A stretch of DNA of 64,000 nt from Microcoleus sp. FACHB-61 (lineage in GTDB: Bacteria > Cyanobacteriota > Cyanobacteriia > Cyanobacteriales > Microcoleaceae). Below, piece after piece: positions 45,701 through 52,836 of this stretch (positions are counted from its first letter, which is position 1; every line of letters starts with the position of its first letter). The stretch lies in assembly GCA_014695295.1 (NCBI GenBank), contig JACJNY010000050.1, positions 1 to 64,000 of the forward strand, written 5' to 3'. The translations under genes were made by a program, and so were the position numbers. The notes under the pieces were generated by a model. The model was given only the letters and a program-made list of their open reading frames with translations. It searched no databases and had not been told where the DNA came from.

Positions 45701-47756
45701 GTACAATTGGCTGCTCAAGCCAGATTACTTAATCCCTGGACAAACTTATAACTGGAGTGTACAGGCGATCGACAGTGCTTGGGCGGGTTCACCTTTTGCC
45801 CAAGGAGAATTTAAAGCCCCCGATATCAAACCAACCCTCACTATCACTGCTACAGATCCAAATGCGGCGGAAACAATCCCTGCAACCGAAGAACCCAATC
45901 CTGGAAAATTCACTATTACCCGTACTGGTGGCAACCTCGCTAACCCGCTGGATGTCTATTACAAAGTGGATAATCGGCTCGATAATATAAGCTACACTCC
46001 CATACCTGATACTGCTATACCCGGTATAGATTACCAATTGCTTTCCGAGTCCGGTGAGCCCTTGCAATCTAACGAGTCCGGCAACTTTGTCACCATTCCA
46101 GCCGGTAAACCCAGCGTCAACATGGTTGTCAAGGTCAACGACGATAACCTGGTAGAAGGCGACGAGAAAGTTTTTATCACCTTACATTCTGACTACTCCC
46201 AAAAGGTAGGCGATCCCTCTCGTGCTATTGTGACGATCGCGGACAACGACCCCAACAACCCGCCTGGAGGTACTGTTATTGACGGCTACATAGACGGTGC
46301 AACTGTGTTCCTCGATGCCAACAAAAACAGCATCCTCGACACCAACGAACCATCCACTACCACTGACAGCAATGGTGAGTTTAATCTCAACATCCCCTTC
46401 GAGATTTTCGACACCAACAAAAACGGAGAAATCGACCCATCAGAAGGCAATCTAGTAGCCACAGGAGGCACTGACACCGCCACCGGATTACCCCTAGAAA
46501 CACCAGTCACCGCACCCCCAGATTCTAGTGTCGTCACCCTCCTAACCAGCTTAATCGCCGACTTAACCGACAAAGGAATTGCACAAGAAGAAGCACAATC
46601 TTTAGTCAAAGCAGCCCTTTCTCTCCCCGCCGATGTTGACCTAACTAGCTTAGACCCAATAGAAGCTACCAACAACAACGTACCGGGCGGAGTCCAAGTC
46701 TTATCCGAAATGGTGAAAGTCCAAAACTTCATCACTCAAACTAGCGGTTTGATTGACGGTGCATCCAGTGCAGTCAATACCGATATTGTCAAAGCTGTTG
46801 TCAGTTCAATTACCAATCAAATTCAATCTGGTACAGTTTTAAACCTCAGCAACCCAGCAGCCTTAGAACCAATCATTCAGCAAGCAGCCGCTAAAATCCA
46901 GCAAATAGACCCCAGTTTCAACAGTCAAACTGTTACCCAAATTACATCGCAATCGGCGACAGTAATGGCAACAGCCAATCAACGCATTGATGCCGCTGTC
47001 TCCAACCCAACAGGAACCTCAATTCCTGAATCACTTGCCCGCCTCCAACAAGTAGCCTTGGGCCCAACCACTCAAGAATTCAAAGAAGTTGGTTCGGGAA
47101 ATAAACCAATTTCCCAGGTAGTTGCTGACAATACTGGTACTGCTTTAGATAGCAGAGTTGAAGCTGTAGTATTGCCGACTGGGATTGCAACTCCTGTTGT
47201 CAGCGGCGATGCTGATTTGGGCAGCAATTCCCCTCAGGCAATTCTCGGTACCAATGGCGACGATATCCTGACGGGCGACAGCGCGAATAATGTGTTGATG
47301 GGCATGAGGGGCAATGATTCCCTCGACGGCGGCATTGGAAATGACTCGGTTTTCGGTGGCAAAGGTAGCGATACAATCCTGGGAAGTAGCGGTGATGATG
47401 CCTTGCTTGCCGGTCGCGGTGCTGACATTTTGAATGGTGATGATGGTAATGATATTCTTTACGGAGGTAAGGGAGATGATTTGCTCACGGGCGGTTTGGG
47501 AATTGATAGTTTGATAGGAGGAATGGGAGTAGATAAATTCTTACTCTCTACCAATTCCGGTACTGATACGATTACTGATTTTGAAGTCGGTAAGGACTTG
47601 TTAGTATTGGGTAACGGGTTGAGTTTCTCGCAATTGGCAATTGCTCAAGATAGCGGTGCAACATTAATCCGGTTTGCACAAACAGGGGAGATTTTAGCTT
47701 CTCTGGGTGGTGTTTCAGCTAGCAATATTAGTGCTGCTAATTTCGGGTTGCTTTAA
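39768..47756 (+). CDS. giant DUF4347/FG-GAP/Calx-beta/RTX surface protein 2 (2662 aa)
   Basis: Paralogue of the preceding gene. The internal ATG is preferred (TAGGTG just upstream, homologous N-terminus MPILNNQVSP); an ATG at 39702 would add 22 residues. Order: DUF4347 5-180 (H67 in SHG, C115 in LLYGCC); FG-GAP repeats about 181-524; Calx-beta and ITINPTAGL repeats to about 1205; VVVDPP linker 1210-1276; another Calx-beta-like unit; VCBS-type WGDYNNDGKQDILL repeats about 1444-1874; a fibronectin III-like unit (VVLSWRPAESS) about 1890-2010; Calx-beta; GATVFLDANKN with DTNKNGEIDPSEG; RTX repeats about 2495-2585; and a C-terminal 70 residues nearly identical to paralogue 1. The WGDYNNDG section is unique to this copy. 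Likely secreted by a type I system and Ca-stabilised. Confidence 0.88.
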   Translation: MPILNNQVSPSAIAFIDTQVENYQSLMAGIKPGTEVVVLDGNKDAIDQITEVLALRTNIDSIHIVSHGAPGSLQLGDVRFSLDDIECDRQDLQQWFSPLTDSIGDTRPNILLYGCCVAAGEIGKAFVKRLSELTGAFVAASKNLTGSAAKGGDWELEVRTGKIETPLIFEPEVLAGYEYVLNSFGAATNFGVGTNPKGINVGDFNADTFPDLVVTNQNDDNVSILLGNGTGGFGTATNFAVGSSPLYVTSGLFNNDNFPDLAVVNSSNISILLANGTGGFYVGNDFNVGNTPLSIAVGNFNTDTFLDLAVVNANPQGASGSVSILLGNGAGSFGAATNFNVGAIPGSVVVGNFNADSFPDLAVGNSLSNNISILLGNGTGGFGAATNFGAVPTPNSIATGDFNGDNFLDLATANGGSNSVSILLGNGNGGFGPVTTVNAGAELMGIVAKDFSGDGRLDLAVTGTSGAAILVGNGNGVFSAPINFAAGTSPTSIIAGNFNADTLPDLAVTNNGSDNVSVLLNTPNTVSFVPPKIGNTYNVNEGTTDTVIDVPVTISGGTPLSDVTVPIVIDPSSTATQGADYTLSTTSLTFSAGTTTLTQNIAVTIKADNIVDSNEQLVLNFGTITGGVADASQGKVAILDRNSSYSIVADNPTVTEGNSGKTPAAFTITRSGSTEFWSTVDYAITGTATNGTDYNNIGGTSGATAATGKISFAAGETSKTISLDVLGDGNIEPDETVAITLSNSVSPGGAPTIATATATATIKNDDTAGITVSPKAISTTELGGKAEFTVKLNAAPTANVTIDLSGFNPAEGTVSPNSLTFTPANYSEQTITVTGVDDLVADGPQVYKIVTAAAVSTDANYNNLDPDDVTVTNSDNETPGITINPTAGLITGEDGTPANFTVVLNTQPTANVTIGLNADNVAEGTVSPASITFTPANWNTPQPVTVTGVNDSIADGNIDYKIVTALAVSDDPNYKLDAGDVSISNKDNDTAGISITPTATTATEGGAPGSYDIKLTSQPIAPVTINFNAGSEINTIAPVIFDSTNWNVAKTVTVTATDDSKAEGTHSGTIAHTVTTTDTKYSGTTIQDVNVAITDNDTVGVSISPTQTTATEGGANGSYGIKLTSQPIAPVTITLTTGNQIEAIAPITFTADNWNVAQPVTVKAVEDTVVEGAHSGNITHSVSSTDAKYNLVVVPGVTVAITDNDVAPVPVVVDPPVVVDPPVVVDPPVVVDPPVVVDPPVVVDPPVVVDPPVVVDPPVVVDPPVVVDPPVVVDPQPPVTTGTSNPNIFPIGLPRSNGTPLGITEPINLPLSVPPTVSFSQATYKVKESSTGVVQAEITLTRTGDDLDKISRAYIQPVTGGSATLGTDWKFASSYSGQVTFNRGEDTKTFTIDILRDDQGEGTEEIAFRIASADNANIGTQSSTTLQILDKVFTNELADLKIPGYVGANAWGDYDNDGDLDLLVMEGGSLPNNPLSFPRSQYIPKVYSNENGTFKPIDIGLPTVYGGVIQENGKNHDAKPSATWGDSDNDGDLDILLTGVRTDPTQTNPSATPSYIPITTLYVNQKIENNLRPSYQTQQINPNFFFRSTANLPGMFNGSAAWGDYNNDGRQDLVLTGDTSSGYIAKVFRNERIDFGGGIPFNYGTSFEEETGVNLPGVIGNAAWGDYNNDGKQDILLAGNTGLKDNKGVAIYVAKLYRNTGNGFTEESKPLLQYQNPGDPIDYGAWGDSDSDGKLDILLTGGKPGPDGSLRPSFTTVLVNKSYLGGETRFEGSGIPSRPGAGFGTWGDYENDGDLDILLTESDESGKGVAKVYKNESGYTSIADSGLPNNVASPSSWGDYNKDGRLDIALTTRDDSSFPGGSFVKVYRNNTPDANTPPSAPPPQFLQSNTISEEGVVLSWRPAESSTSTDSKTLDSKTPDWGLSYNLQVWTTRPNPNGGDKPPIKEYIVGPMSGDDGTRQVVQLGNVNQAKINQNYGEYNWLLKPDYLIPGQTYNWSVQAIDSAWAGSPFAQGEFKAPDIKPTLTITATDPNAAETIPATEEPNPGKFTITRTGGNLANPLDVYYKVDNRLDNISYTPIPDTAIPGIDYQLLSESGEPLQSNESGNFVTIPAGKPSVNMVVKVNDDNLVEGDEKVFITLHSDYSQKVGDPSRAIVTIADNDPNNPPGGTVIDGYIDGATVFLDANKNSILDTNEPSTTTDSNGEFNLNIPFEIFDTNKNGEIDPSEGNLVATGGTDTATGLPLETPVTAPPDSSVVTLLTSLIADLTDKGIAQEEAQSLVKAALSLPADVDLTSLDPIEATNNNVPGGVQVLSEMVKVQNFITQTSGLIDGASSAVNTDIVKAVVSSITNQIQSGTVLNLSNPAALEPIIQQAAAKIQQIDPSFNSQTVTQITSQSATVMATANQRIDAAVSNPTGTSIPESLARLQQVALGPTTQEFKEVGSGNKPISQVVADNTGTALDSRVEAVVLPTGIATPVVSGDADLGSNSPQAILGTNGDDILTGDSANNVLMGMRGNDSLDGGIGNDSVFGGKGSDTILGSSGDDALLAGRGADILNGDDGNDILYGGKGDDLLTGGLGIDSLIGGMGVDKFLLSTNSGTDTITDFEVGKDLLVLGNGLSFSQLAIAQDSGATLIRFAQTGEILASLGGVSASNISAANFGLL
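43395..43595 (+). repeat. 18-bp coding tandem repeat (VVVDPP linker)
   Basis: CCAGTAGTTGTCGATCCG is repeated about eleven times with almost no variation and encodes VVVDPP units. Near-perfect identity implies recent expansion. It sits at the position equivalent to the Thr/Pro repeat of the paralogue, though unrelated in sequence. Confidence 0.92.
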
Positions 47757-48017
47757 AGGTTCGTAATGAGGACTTTAGTCCTTATTATTCTTCAGTCTCT
47801 TAGAGACGGACTTCGTTTGTATATATGCGGTTTCAAGCGCTGACTCTCAAGGCCTTGATCCCCCCTAACCCCCCTTAAAAAGGGGGGGACAAGAATCTTC
47901 TCAAAGTCCCCCTTCTTAAGGGGGATTTAGGGGGAGCTGGCCTCGGCGGTAAACGAGAGATAAAGAGGGTTTTAGGCTTAAGTTGACACCAATAGCCTAA
48001 ACCGTATTACTTACAAA
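47757..48017. repeat. intergenic palindromes after the second giant gene
   Basis: A GAGGACTTTAGTCC palindrome lies at about 47767-47780. CCCCCCTAACCCCCCTTAAA with an AAGGGGGG partner, followed by CCCCCTTCTTAAGGGGG (about 47861-47935), is a widespread cyanobacterial inverted repeat. It may help separate the convergent plus- and minus-strand transcripts. No gene is seen. Confidence 0.6.
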
Positions 48018-49169
48018 TCAGCAGCGCTGATATCGCATTCCCGGTAACTGCGAAACTAATCCCAACAATTCCAACTGCAAAAGTATACTAGAAACTGTTC
48101 CCGCTTCTAATCCCGCTGCTTGCACAATTGTATCAAAAGAAATCGGCCCCGATTCGATCGCACTTAACACCTTAGCCAATTCCGGCTCCAACGGCGGCCC
48201 TTGCTTCTCAACCGTCGGATTTGGAGGAAATAGCGATAACTGCTCGGCTCTATCCAATTTTGGCATAGCTCCGAGCATTTCCAATAACCTGTCTTCGCTT
48301 AAGAGTCGATCGCTACTCGGCAAAATCGGATGAGCACCTTTACTCAGCAACTCCAAACAACCAAAAGAACGCTCATCATCCAATCTGCCCGTCAAAACAT
48401 ACACATCCCGGCAAAAATCATTCGCTTGATAAGCAGTAATTAAAGCACCAGATTTATGCGGAGCTTCTATCACAATTGTAGCGCGGCTTAAGCCAGCAAT
48501 TATGCGATTTCGGCGCGGAAAATTAGTTTTATTCGGTTGAGTACCCGCCGGATATTCACTAATTACCAATCCCTGCTGCAAAATGCGATCGCACAACCTC
48601 TCATTTTGTTTAGGATATACAATATCTACTCCCGTCCCCACTACTGCAAAAGTCCTTCCTCCCGCCTCCAAACAGCCTGTATGAGCCTCTGTATCAATAC
48701 CAGCAGCCAATCCCGAAACCACAGTAAAACCGCTTCTAGCCAAAGCCGTACTAATTTTGCGACTCCACCTTCTGCCGTATTCCGAAGGGCTGCGAGTACC
48801 AACCATTGCCACTGTCGGCGTAATTCCTTGATTCTCTTTGCGATCGACATTACCACGATAATACAACACAGGTGGCGGATTGGGAATTTCCAATAATAAG
48901 CGGGGATAATCTGGATCGGCGGGCGTCCAAAAACAGGGATTTTTTATAAGATGTTTTTCGATAAATTCTTCAGGATTAAGTTTAGTGCGTTCTTGGACAA
49001 CGGTTTCAATTATCTGCTTGCCAAACCCTTCGATTCGCATTAAATCAACTGGTTTTGCCGTCCAAGCTTCTGCCAAACTCTTGAAATTTTGGTGCAATCT
49101 TTGCAACAAAATCGGCCCGATACCGTTAATTTGCGACCATGCTAACCAGTAAGCGCGTTCTTCTACCAA
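48018..49169 (-). CDS. dprA: DNA-processing protein DprA (383 aa)
   Basis: Cytosolic protein that loads RecA on single-stranded DNA taken up during natural transformation, which fits a genome that also encodes type IV pilus parts. An N-terminal helix-hairpin-helix-like part is followed by YPRLLLEIPNPPPVLYYRGN. The Rossmann-like core has VAMVGTRSPSEYGRRW, VVSGLAAGIDTEAHTG, VVGTGVDIVYPKQNERL, GLVISEYPAGTQPNKTNFPRR and KSGALITAYQA. A C-terminal winged-helix-like DprA domain ends the protein. Complete length. Confidence 0.96.
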   Translation of the reverse strand: MVEERAYWLAWSQINGIGPILLQRLHQNFKSLAEAWTAKPVDLMRIEGFGKQIIETVVQERTKLNPEEFIEKHLIKNPCFWTPADPDYPRLLLEIPNPPPVLYYRGNVDRKENQGITPTVAMVGTRSPSEYGRRWSRKISTALARSGFTVVSGLAAGIDTEAHTGCLEAGGRTFAVVGTGVDIVYPKQNERLCDRILQQGLVISEYPAGTQPNKTNFPRRNRIIAGLSRATIVIEAPHKSGALITAYQANDFCRDVYVLTGRLDDERSFGCLELLSKGAHPILPSSDRLLSEDRLLEMLGAMPKLDRAEQLSLFPPNPTVEKQGPPLEPELAKVLSAIESGPISFDTIVQAAGLEAGTVSSILLQLELLGLVSQLPGMRYQRC

Positions 49170-49222
49170 GGAGTTACCCTCAACTTATCTGAGAATAATT
49201 TTATCATCTTCGGTTGAATATA

Positions 49223-49352
49223 GTAGGGAAAGGGCACTGCCCTGTCCTGTATTTCCACAAATGCCCGGGTAGGGAAAGGGCACTGCCCTGTCCTGTATTT
49301 CCACAAATGCCCGGGTAGGGAAACGGCACGGCCCTGTCCTGTATTTACACGG
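49223..49352. repeat. 46-bp tandem repeat, almost three units
   Basis: Units begin GTAGGGAAAGGGCACTGCCC at 49223, 49269 and 49315. Each continues TGTCCTGTATTTCCACAAAT and GCCCGG; the third is diverged (ACGGCACGGCC, TTTACACGG). The motif is related to the GGCACTGCC palindromes between the two giant genes. Confidence 0.85.
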
Positions 49353-49379
49353 ATTTAAAACTGCTATATAAATTTTTTT

Positions 49380-49416
49380 TACGAACCGCGAAGGCGCTAA
49401 GAACGCGAAGGGAATT
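49380..49416 (+). repeat. GAACCGCGAAGGCGC dispersed repeat
   Basis: Copy of the repeat described at 24576. It follows a stretch of T and lies just after the end of the YdcF-like gene, read on the minus strand. Confidence 0.6.
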
Positions 49417-49440
49417 AAGAGGGAGGTTGACAATTACTGG

Positions 49441-50121
49441 CTAGGTTTTCCAATCAACAAAACGGGCGTAAATATAAGCAATAATTTCTCCGATCACCGT
49501 CCGAAAACCTTCGCTCGATTTCCACCATTCTTGGGGATTGTAATCTTGCGGTTCAGCAGCTATAATCCCGACTTTAATCTCAGGATTCAGCACTTGTTTG
49601 AAAACAATCCAACTTCTGCGGGCGTGAGTGCCAAAAGAATAAAGATTAATTGACTCAACTTTTATGGCAGAAGCAGCCAGCCAATCCCGAAGTGCGATCG
49701 CAGAAGCAGCAGTGCGGTGTTTCACAACACTCGCTGCTGGTACAGCTACTACTTTGTCCTTATCAAATCCTAGCGCAATACAAGTCGCTGCCGTCAGTTC
49801 GGCATAATTTTTATATTCAGCCAGATAGTAGCCTTTACTTAAAGGAACTCCAGTGGTAATTAATTGGCGGTATTCGCCTTTTTTGAATTCGGCGATCGCA
49901 CTTTCGATCGCATAATCGGGCAACCAGCCTTCGACAACCAATATATCTGCTTTAATCGGCGCGTTTACCGCCAAAAATGGATGGACATTTCTGATAATTA
50001 AGATCATTGAAATTATTAATACCATCAGAGCAATTACCCAAAATTTCCTGGTAATTACCCAAACTTTTCGGAGAATTAGACTCATTTTGATTTTGAGTTT
50101 TCGCAGTATTGCAAACTTCAT
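49441..50121 (-). CDS. YdcF/SanA-like DUF218 membrane-anchored protein (226 aa)
   Basis: Single membrane helix near residues 28-45 (VIALMVLIISMILIIRN), with a short positively charged N-terminus in the cytosol. The remainder resembles DUF218: ADILVVEGWLPDYAIESAIA, YRQLITTGVPLSKG, then the C-terminal LYSFGTHARRSWIVFKQVLN. Family members such as ElyC and SanA affect envelope integrity or exopolysaccharide; the exact reaction is not known. Two possible starts (50121 and 50085) lack a clear RBS, so the N-terminus is uncertain. Confidence 0.75.
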   Translation of the reverse strand: MKFAILRKLKIKMSLILRKVWVITRKFWVIALMVLIISMILIIRNVHPFLAVNAPIKADILVVEGWLPDYAIESAIAEFKKGEYRQLITTGVPLSKGYYLAEYKNYAELTAATCIALGFDKDKVVAVPAASVVKHRTAASAIALRDWLAASAIKVESINLYSFGTHARRSWIVFKQVLNPEIKVGIIAAEPQDYNPQEWWKSSEGFRTVIGEIIAYIYARFVDWKT

Positions 50122-50127
50122 ATAGCA

Positions 50128-50193
50128 GATGTTGAAGGAAGAAGGAAGAAGGGCTTTCTTCCTTCTTTCTTCTTCCTTCTTCCTTCTTCCTTC
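50128..50193. repeat. GAAGGAAGAAGGAAGAAGG / CTTCCTTCTTCC inverted STR
   Basis: A purine heptamer-like run is followed immediately by its pyrimidine complement, so the two halves can form a long hairpin between the DUF2301-like and YdcF-like genes. It belongs to the same class as the arrays in the pil operon. Confidence 0.7.
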
Positions 50194-50197
50194 TATA

Positions 50198-50845
50198 CTA
50201 TTGGTGTTTCAGATACTCAAAAACGCTTTTATCCCCGATATCCTGCGGCATCGGTTGAAAAAACTTGCGCACAGCAAATATGATAAACAAAGCCGCCCAA
50301 ATTGCTAGCAATAACTGTTCATTTTCTGGTGACAGAAAGCCGAAAATATGTCCTAAAATCAAGAGAGGAACTCCCGGAGTCAAAAACTTAGTTTCTAGGC
50401 GGTTAAAGCAGAAAGCTTCTTTAAAATAAATGCCATTTAAGGCGGCAAAAGTAAAGCCAATTCCCCACAACGTAGCTGGATGTTCGTACACTGCTAAAGC
50501 TAAGGGTTCGCTGCTTTGTACGGCGACAAACAATGCTGCGGCGCCGCCGATCGCCCAAAACACCTGCAGTGTTCGGTGCAGCGCAATCATGTAAATGTGA
50601 ATAGTTGCCAAGCTGACGCCTAAAGCTATCCAGAAACAAGCAAAAACAGGCGTTACAGCTTGGATGGCAGTTGGGTTGTTGCCCTGTTGTAGCACCAAAG
50701 TAGCGCCGATCGCAAAACACAGCGCCGCCACCCCCAATCCGGCGCGGTAAATTAACACTCCCGTGCGATCGCTTTGAGTAATCGTAAACTCCCCGAATTG
50801 TCCTTGATAGACTTCCGATTCATCAGGCGATTTCAGTAGTTGCAT
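50198..50845 (-). CDS. DUF2301-like integral membrane protein (215 aa)
   Basis: Hydrophobic protein with about six to seven membrane helices (for example LIYRAGLGVAALCFAIGATL and TFAALNGIYF). The opening GEFTITQSDRTGVLIYRAGL, the internal FKEAFCFNRLETKFLTPGVP and LLILGHIFGFL fit the cyanobacterial DUF2301 family as remembered. Function unknown. The gene is divergent from the unknown gene at 50926. Confidence 0.75.
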   Translation of the reverse strand: MQLLKSPDESEVYQGQFGEFTITQSDRTGVLIYRAGLGVAALCFAIGATLVLQQGNNPTAIQAVTPVFACFWIALGVSLATIHIYMIALHRTLQVFWAIGGAAALFVAVQSSEPLALAVYEHPATLWGIGFTFAALNGIYFKEAFCFNRLETKFLTPGVPLLILGHIFGFLSPENEQLLLAIWAALFIIFAVRKFFQPMPQDIGDKSVFEYLKHQ

Positions 50846-50925
50846 AACAGCTTCCTCCTATTAGACACGAATGTACTTCTGTCAAGATATACTTTATTGA
50901 TAAACCGATACAGCGAGACCGAGCG

Positions 50926-51588
50926 ATGCCTAAATTTAACAAGCCTAAAGTTAACAACTCTAAAGTTAACAAGTCTAAATTGGACGATCGCCCAGAGCAA
51001 AGCAAATCCCTTCCTTCACAATCCGAACTTCCTCCAGTTCAGCTTGACGAAACCATTGTAGCAGGCAGAAGACCGAAACCGCTAAACGACTTCCAGCGCC
51101 TGCTGGCGGAAGTACCCGAATTGAGAGCGGGGTTCGAGCGAGAAATGTTCGCCCATCTCCATGAAAATCTCCCATTTAATGTCAAGCAATTTGAAAGTAA
51201 AATTAAGAAAATTGTAGGAGCGAAAGATATTGATTTCAGCCTTGAAAATGCCATCAAATATCTAGACTACATCAAGCAAAATATTAAACTACCCTGCTAC
51301 GTTACCGCCATAGAAGAGTTTGAATGGGAAGAAGAATATACAATGGGATCGGGCAGCAAAAAAGAATATGCAAGGCTCAAAAAAACTCAACCTTCTTATA
51401 CTGATAGATTCACAATTAATCGCTTACAGGATTTTGTAGTTCAGGAAGAAGGCATCTTGGTGGAAGTGCAGCGCGTCGGCGACGCTCAAAAATTTATGTT
51501 GCCTTTATCAGAGTTAGAATCAGTTGATGAAATCTCCCCCAACAATCAGTTATTAAATGATTATGCCGTGTGGATTGCCAATTATTAA
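50926..51588 (+). CDS. hypothetical protein of unknown function (220 aa)
   Basis: Not recognised with confidence. The first 45 residues are lysine/asparagine-rich and built from a short repeat (KPKVNNSKVNKSK), encoded by TCTAAAGTTAACAA-like units. The remainder looks globular: FERELF-like helix (FEREMFAHLHENLPFN), an acidic segment EEFEWEEEYTMGSGSKKEYA, and a C-terminal beta-rich part ending LLNDYAVWIANY. No signal peptide or membrane segment. The Glu-rich EWEEEY patch might bind a cation, but this is only a guess. It has its own divergent promoter region shared with the gene at 50198. Confidence 0.65.
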   Translation: MPKFNKPKVNNSKVNKSKLDDRPEQSKSLPSQSELPPVQLDETIVAGRRPKPLNDFQRLLAEVPELRAGFEREMFAHLHENLPFNVKQFESKIKKIVGAKDIDFSLENAIKYLDYIKQNIKLPCYVTAIEEFEWEEEYTMGSGSKKEYARLKKTQPSYTDRFTINRLQDFVVQEEGILVEVQRVGDAQKFMLPLSELESVDEISPNNQLLNDYAVWIANY

Positions 51589-51653
51589 CGAAGTCTTGAA
51601 AGAGGGAGAAAGGGGCAGAAGGGGAGAGGGAAAAAATCTTCACGTTTGACTTA

Positions 51654-51692
51654 TTCCCTCAACATCTATCCGTTAAATCCGTTGCCGAACTT
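51654..51692 (-). repeat. GTTGCCGAACTTC repeat downstream of ycf23
   Basis: On the minus strand GAAGTTCGGCAACGGATTTA continues ACGGATAGATGTTGAGGGAA and starts a few bases after the ycf23 stop. Same family as at 13228-13280 and 52851-52897. Confidence 0.6.
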
Positions 51693-51697
51693 CTTAA

Positions 51698-52453
51698 TTA
51701 AATTGAAGCCGGAAAGTGCGATCGCGAAACCAAAGCCAAAGCTTCAACCAAACTGCGAACAGCCGCGATCATCGCCACTTCGCTGTTAAGTTGGCTGACA
51801 GCAGAACCGACACCAATACCAGCAGCGCCGGCTCCAATAGCGAGCGGTGCGGTGACGCTGGAGATACCGGAAGCGCAGAGTACGGGGACGGATACGGCGC
51901 GGGAAATTTCAAAGGCTGCGGCCAAAGTAGGCGCTGCTTTTTCAATTAATCCCAAGGTTCCGGCGTGAATTGGTTGAGCGCTGGTGCCACCTTCGGTTTG
52001 GATGATGTTAGCGCCAGCTTTGACTAATTCAATTGCTAACTGCACTTGTTTGTCGAGTGCCAAAATGTGGGGAACTGTCACAGAAAGAGTGATGTTCGGA
52101 AATAGCGATCGAGTTTCGCGAGTCAACTGCAAAACTTCCTCAGCTTCAAAGCGGCGGCCTACTGCGTAGAAAGCATCAAAGTTGCCAATTTCAATCAAAT
52201 CAGCGCCAGCTTCTACCGCAGGCACAAACTTTTCCGGTTCCACAGCAGATACACAAATTGGCAAATTTGTCAACTGTTTTGCCATCAATACCAAATCTCG
52301 ATCGGCAGCAATATCGACAAAGGAAGCACCGCCGAGATCCGCTGCTTTGACGACAGCCGCAACATTCGCAGCATCAAAATTATTTAAACCGCTGATAATT
52401 TTCAGGGCGCGGCCTTGCTCAAATGCGCGCTGCAATTTAGAATTTACACTCAT
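51698..52453 (-). CDS. ycf23: Ycf23/DUF561 TIM-barrel-like protein (251 aa)
   Basis: Homologue of the conserved plastid open frame ycf23. The pattern KIISGLNNFDAANVAAVVKA, ASFVDIAADRDLV, ICVSAVEPEKF, GADLIEIGNFDAFY, ANIIQTEGG, then VPVLCASGIS and AGAAGIGVGSAVS is a TIM-barrel with a phosphate-binding C-terminal end as in HisA/NanE-like proteins. The reaction is unknown; it is highly conserved in cyanobacteria and red plastids. Complete length. Confidence 0.9.
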   Translation of the reverse strand: MSVNSKLQRAFEQGRALKIISGLNNFDAANVAAVVKAADLGGASFVDIAADRDLVLMAKQLTNLPICVSAVEPEKFVPAVEAGADLIEIGNFDAFYAVGRRFEAEEVLQLTRETRSLFPNITLSVTVPHILALDKQVQLAIELVKAGANIIQTEGGTSAQPIHAGTLGLIEKAAPTLAAAFEISRAVSVPVLCASGISSVTAPLAIGAGAAGIGVGSAVSQLNSEVAMIAAVRSLVEALALVSRSHFPASI

Positions 52454-52836
52454 CGTTAGTTTTCCAACTCAAAAAATTTCTTAGACTTATTTTGACACGG
52501 ATTAGAACAATTTTTGATTTTTAATTCTTAATAGCGATAAGGTGCAACCCAAGCACCCTACATAGGTCGGTTATGCCTCCAGGACTGTATTTTTGATTTT
52601 TATAGCAACCGCCAAGACAGTTAGAACGTTCTTAATTGCTGCAACTATTGTTGTGACTGCATTTCCACATCGATATTCTTCCCTCTTCCTTCTTCCCTCT
52701 TCCTGACCGAAAGCATCCAGGATACAAGCCCCCGGATTCATCCGTGGAGAAATAAAAAACGTGTATCCGATGAAACTTGCCCCCCGAATTTATCCGTGGG
52801 GTCAATGCTTCAATTCTTTAATCTAAAATCTAAAAT
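52454..52836. other. intergenic region with dispersed repeats
   Basis: Carries the inverse copy of the 42-bp repeat (52601-52642), a direct pair AAGCCCCCGGATTCATCCGTGG and TTGCCCCCCGAATTTATCCG (about 52727-52800), a CTTCCTTCTTCC tract, and TCTAAAATC repeated three times just after the creatininase-family stop. No gene is seen. Confidence 0.6.
52601..52642 (-). repeat. 42-bp dispersed repeat, copy B
   Basis: Reverse complement reads GCAGCAATTAAGAACGTTCT then AACTGTCTTGGCGGTTGCTA, matching copy A at 17878-17919 except for a few bases. Confidence 0.65.

Noticed and set aside
49223..49352. CRISPR array
   Set aside because: The three units are directly adjacent with no unique spacers; no cas gene is nearby.
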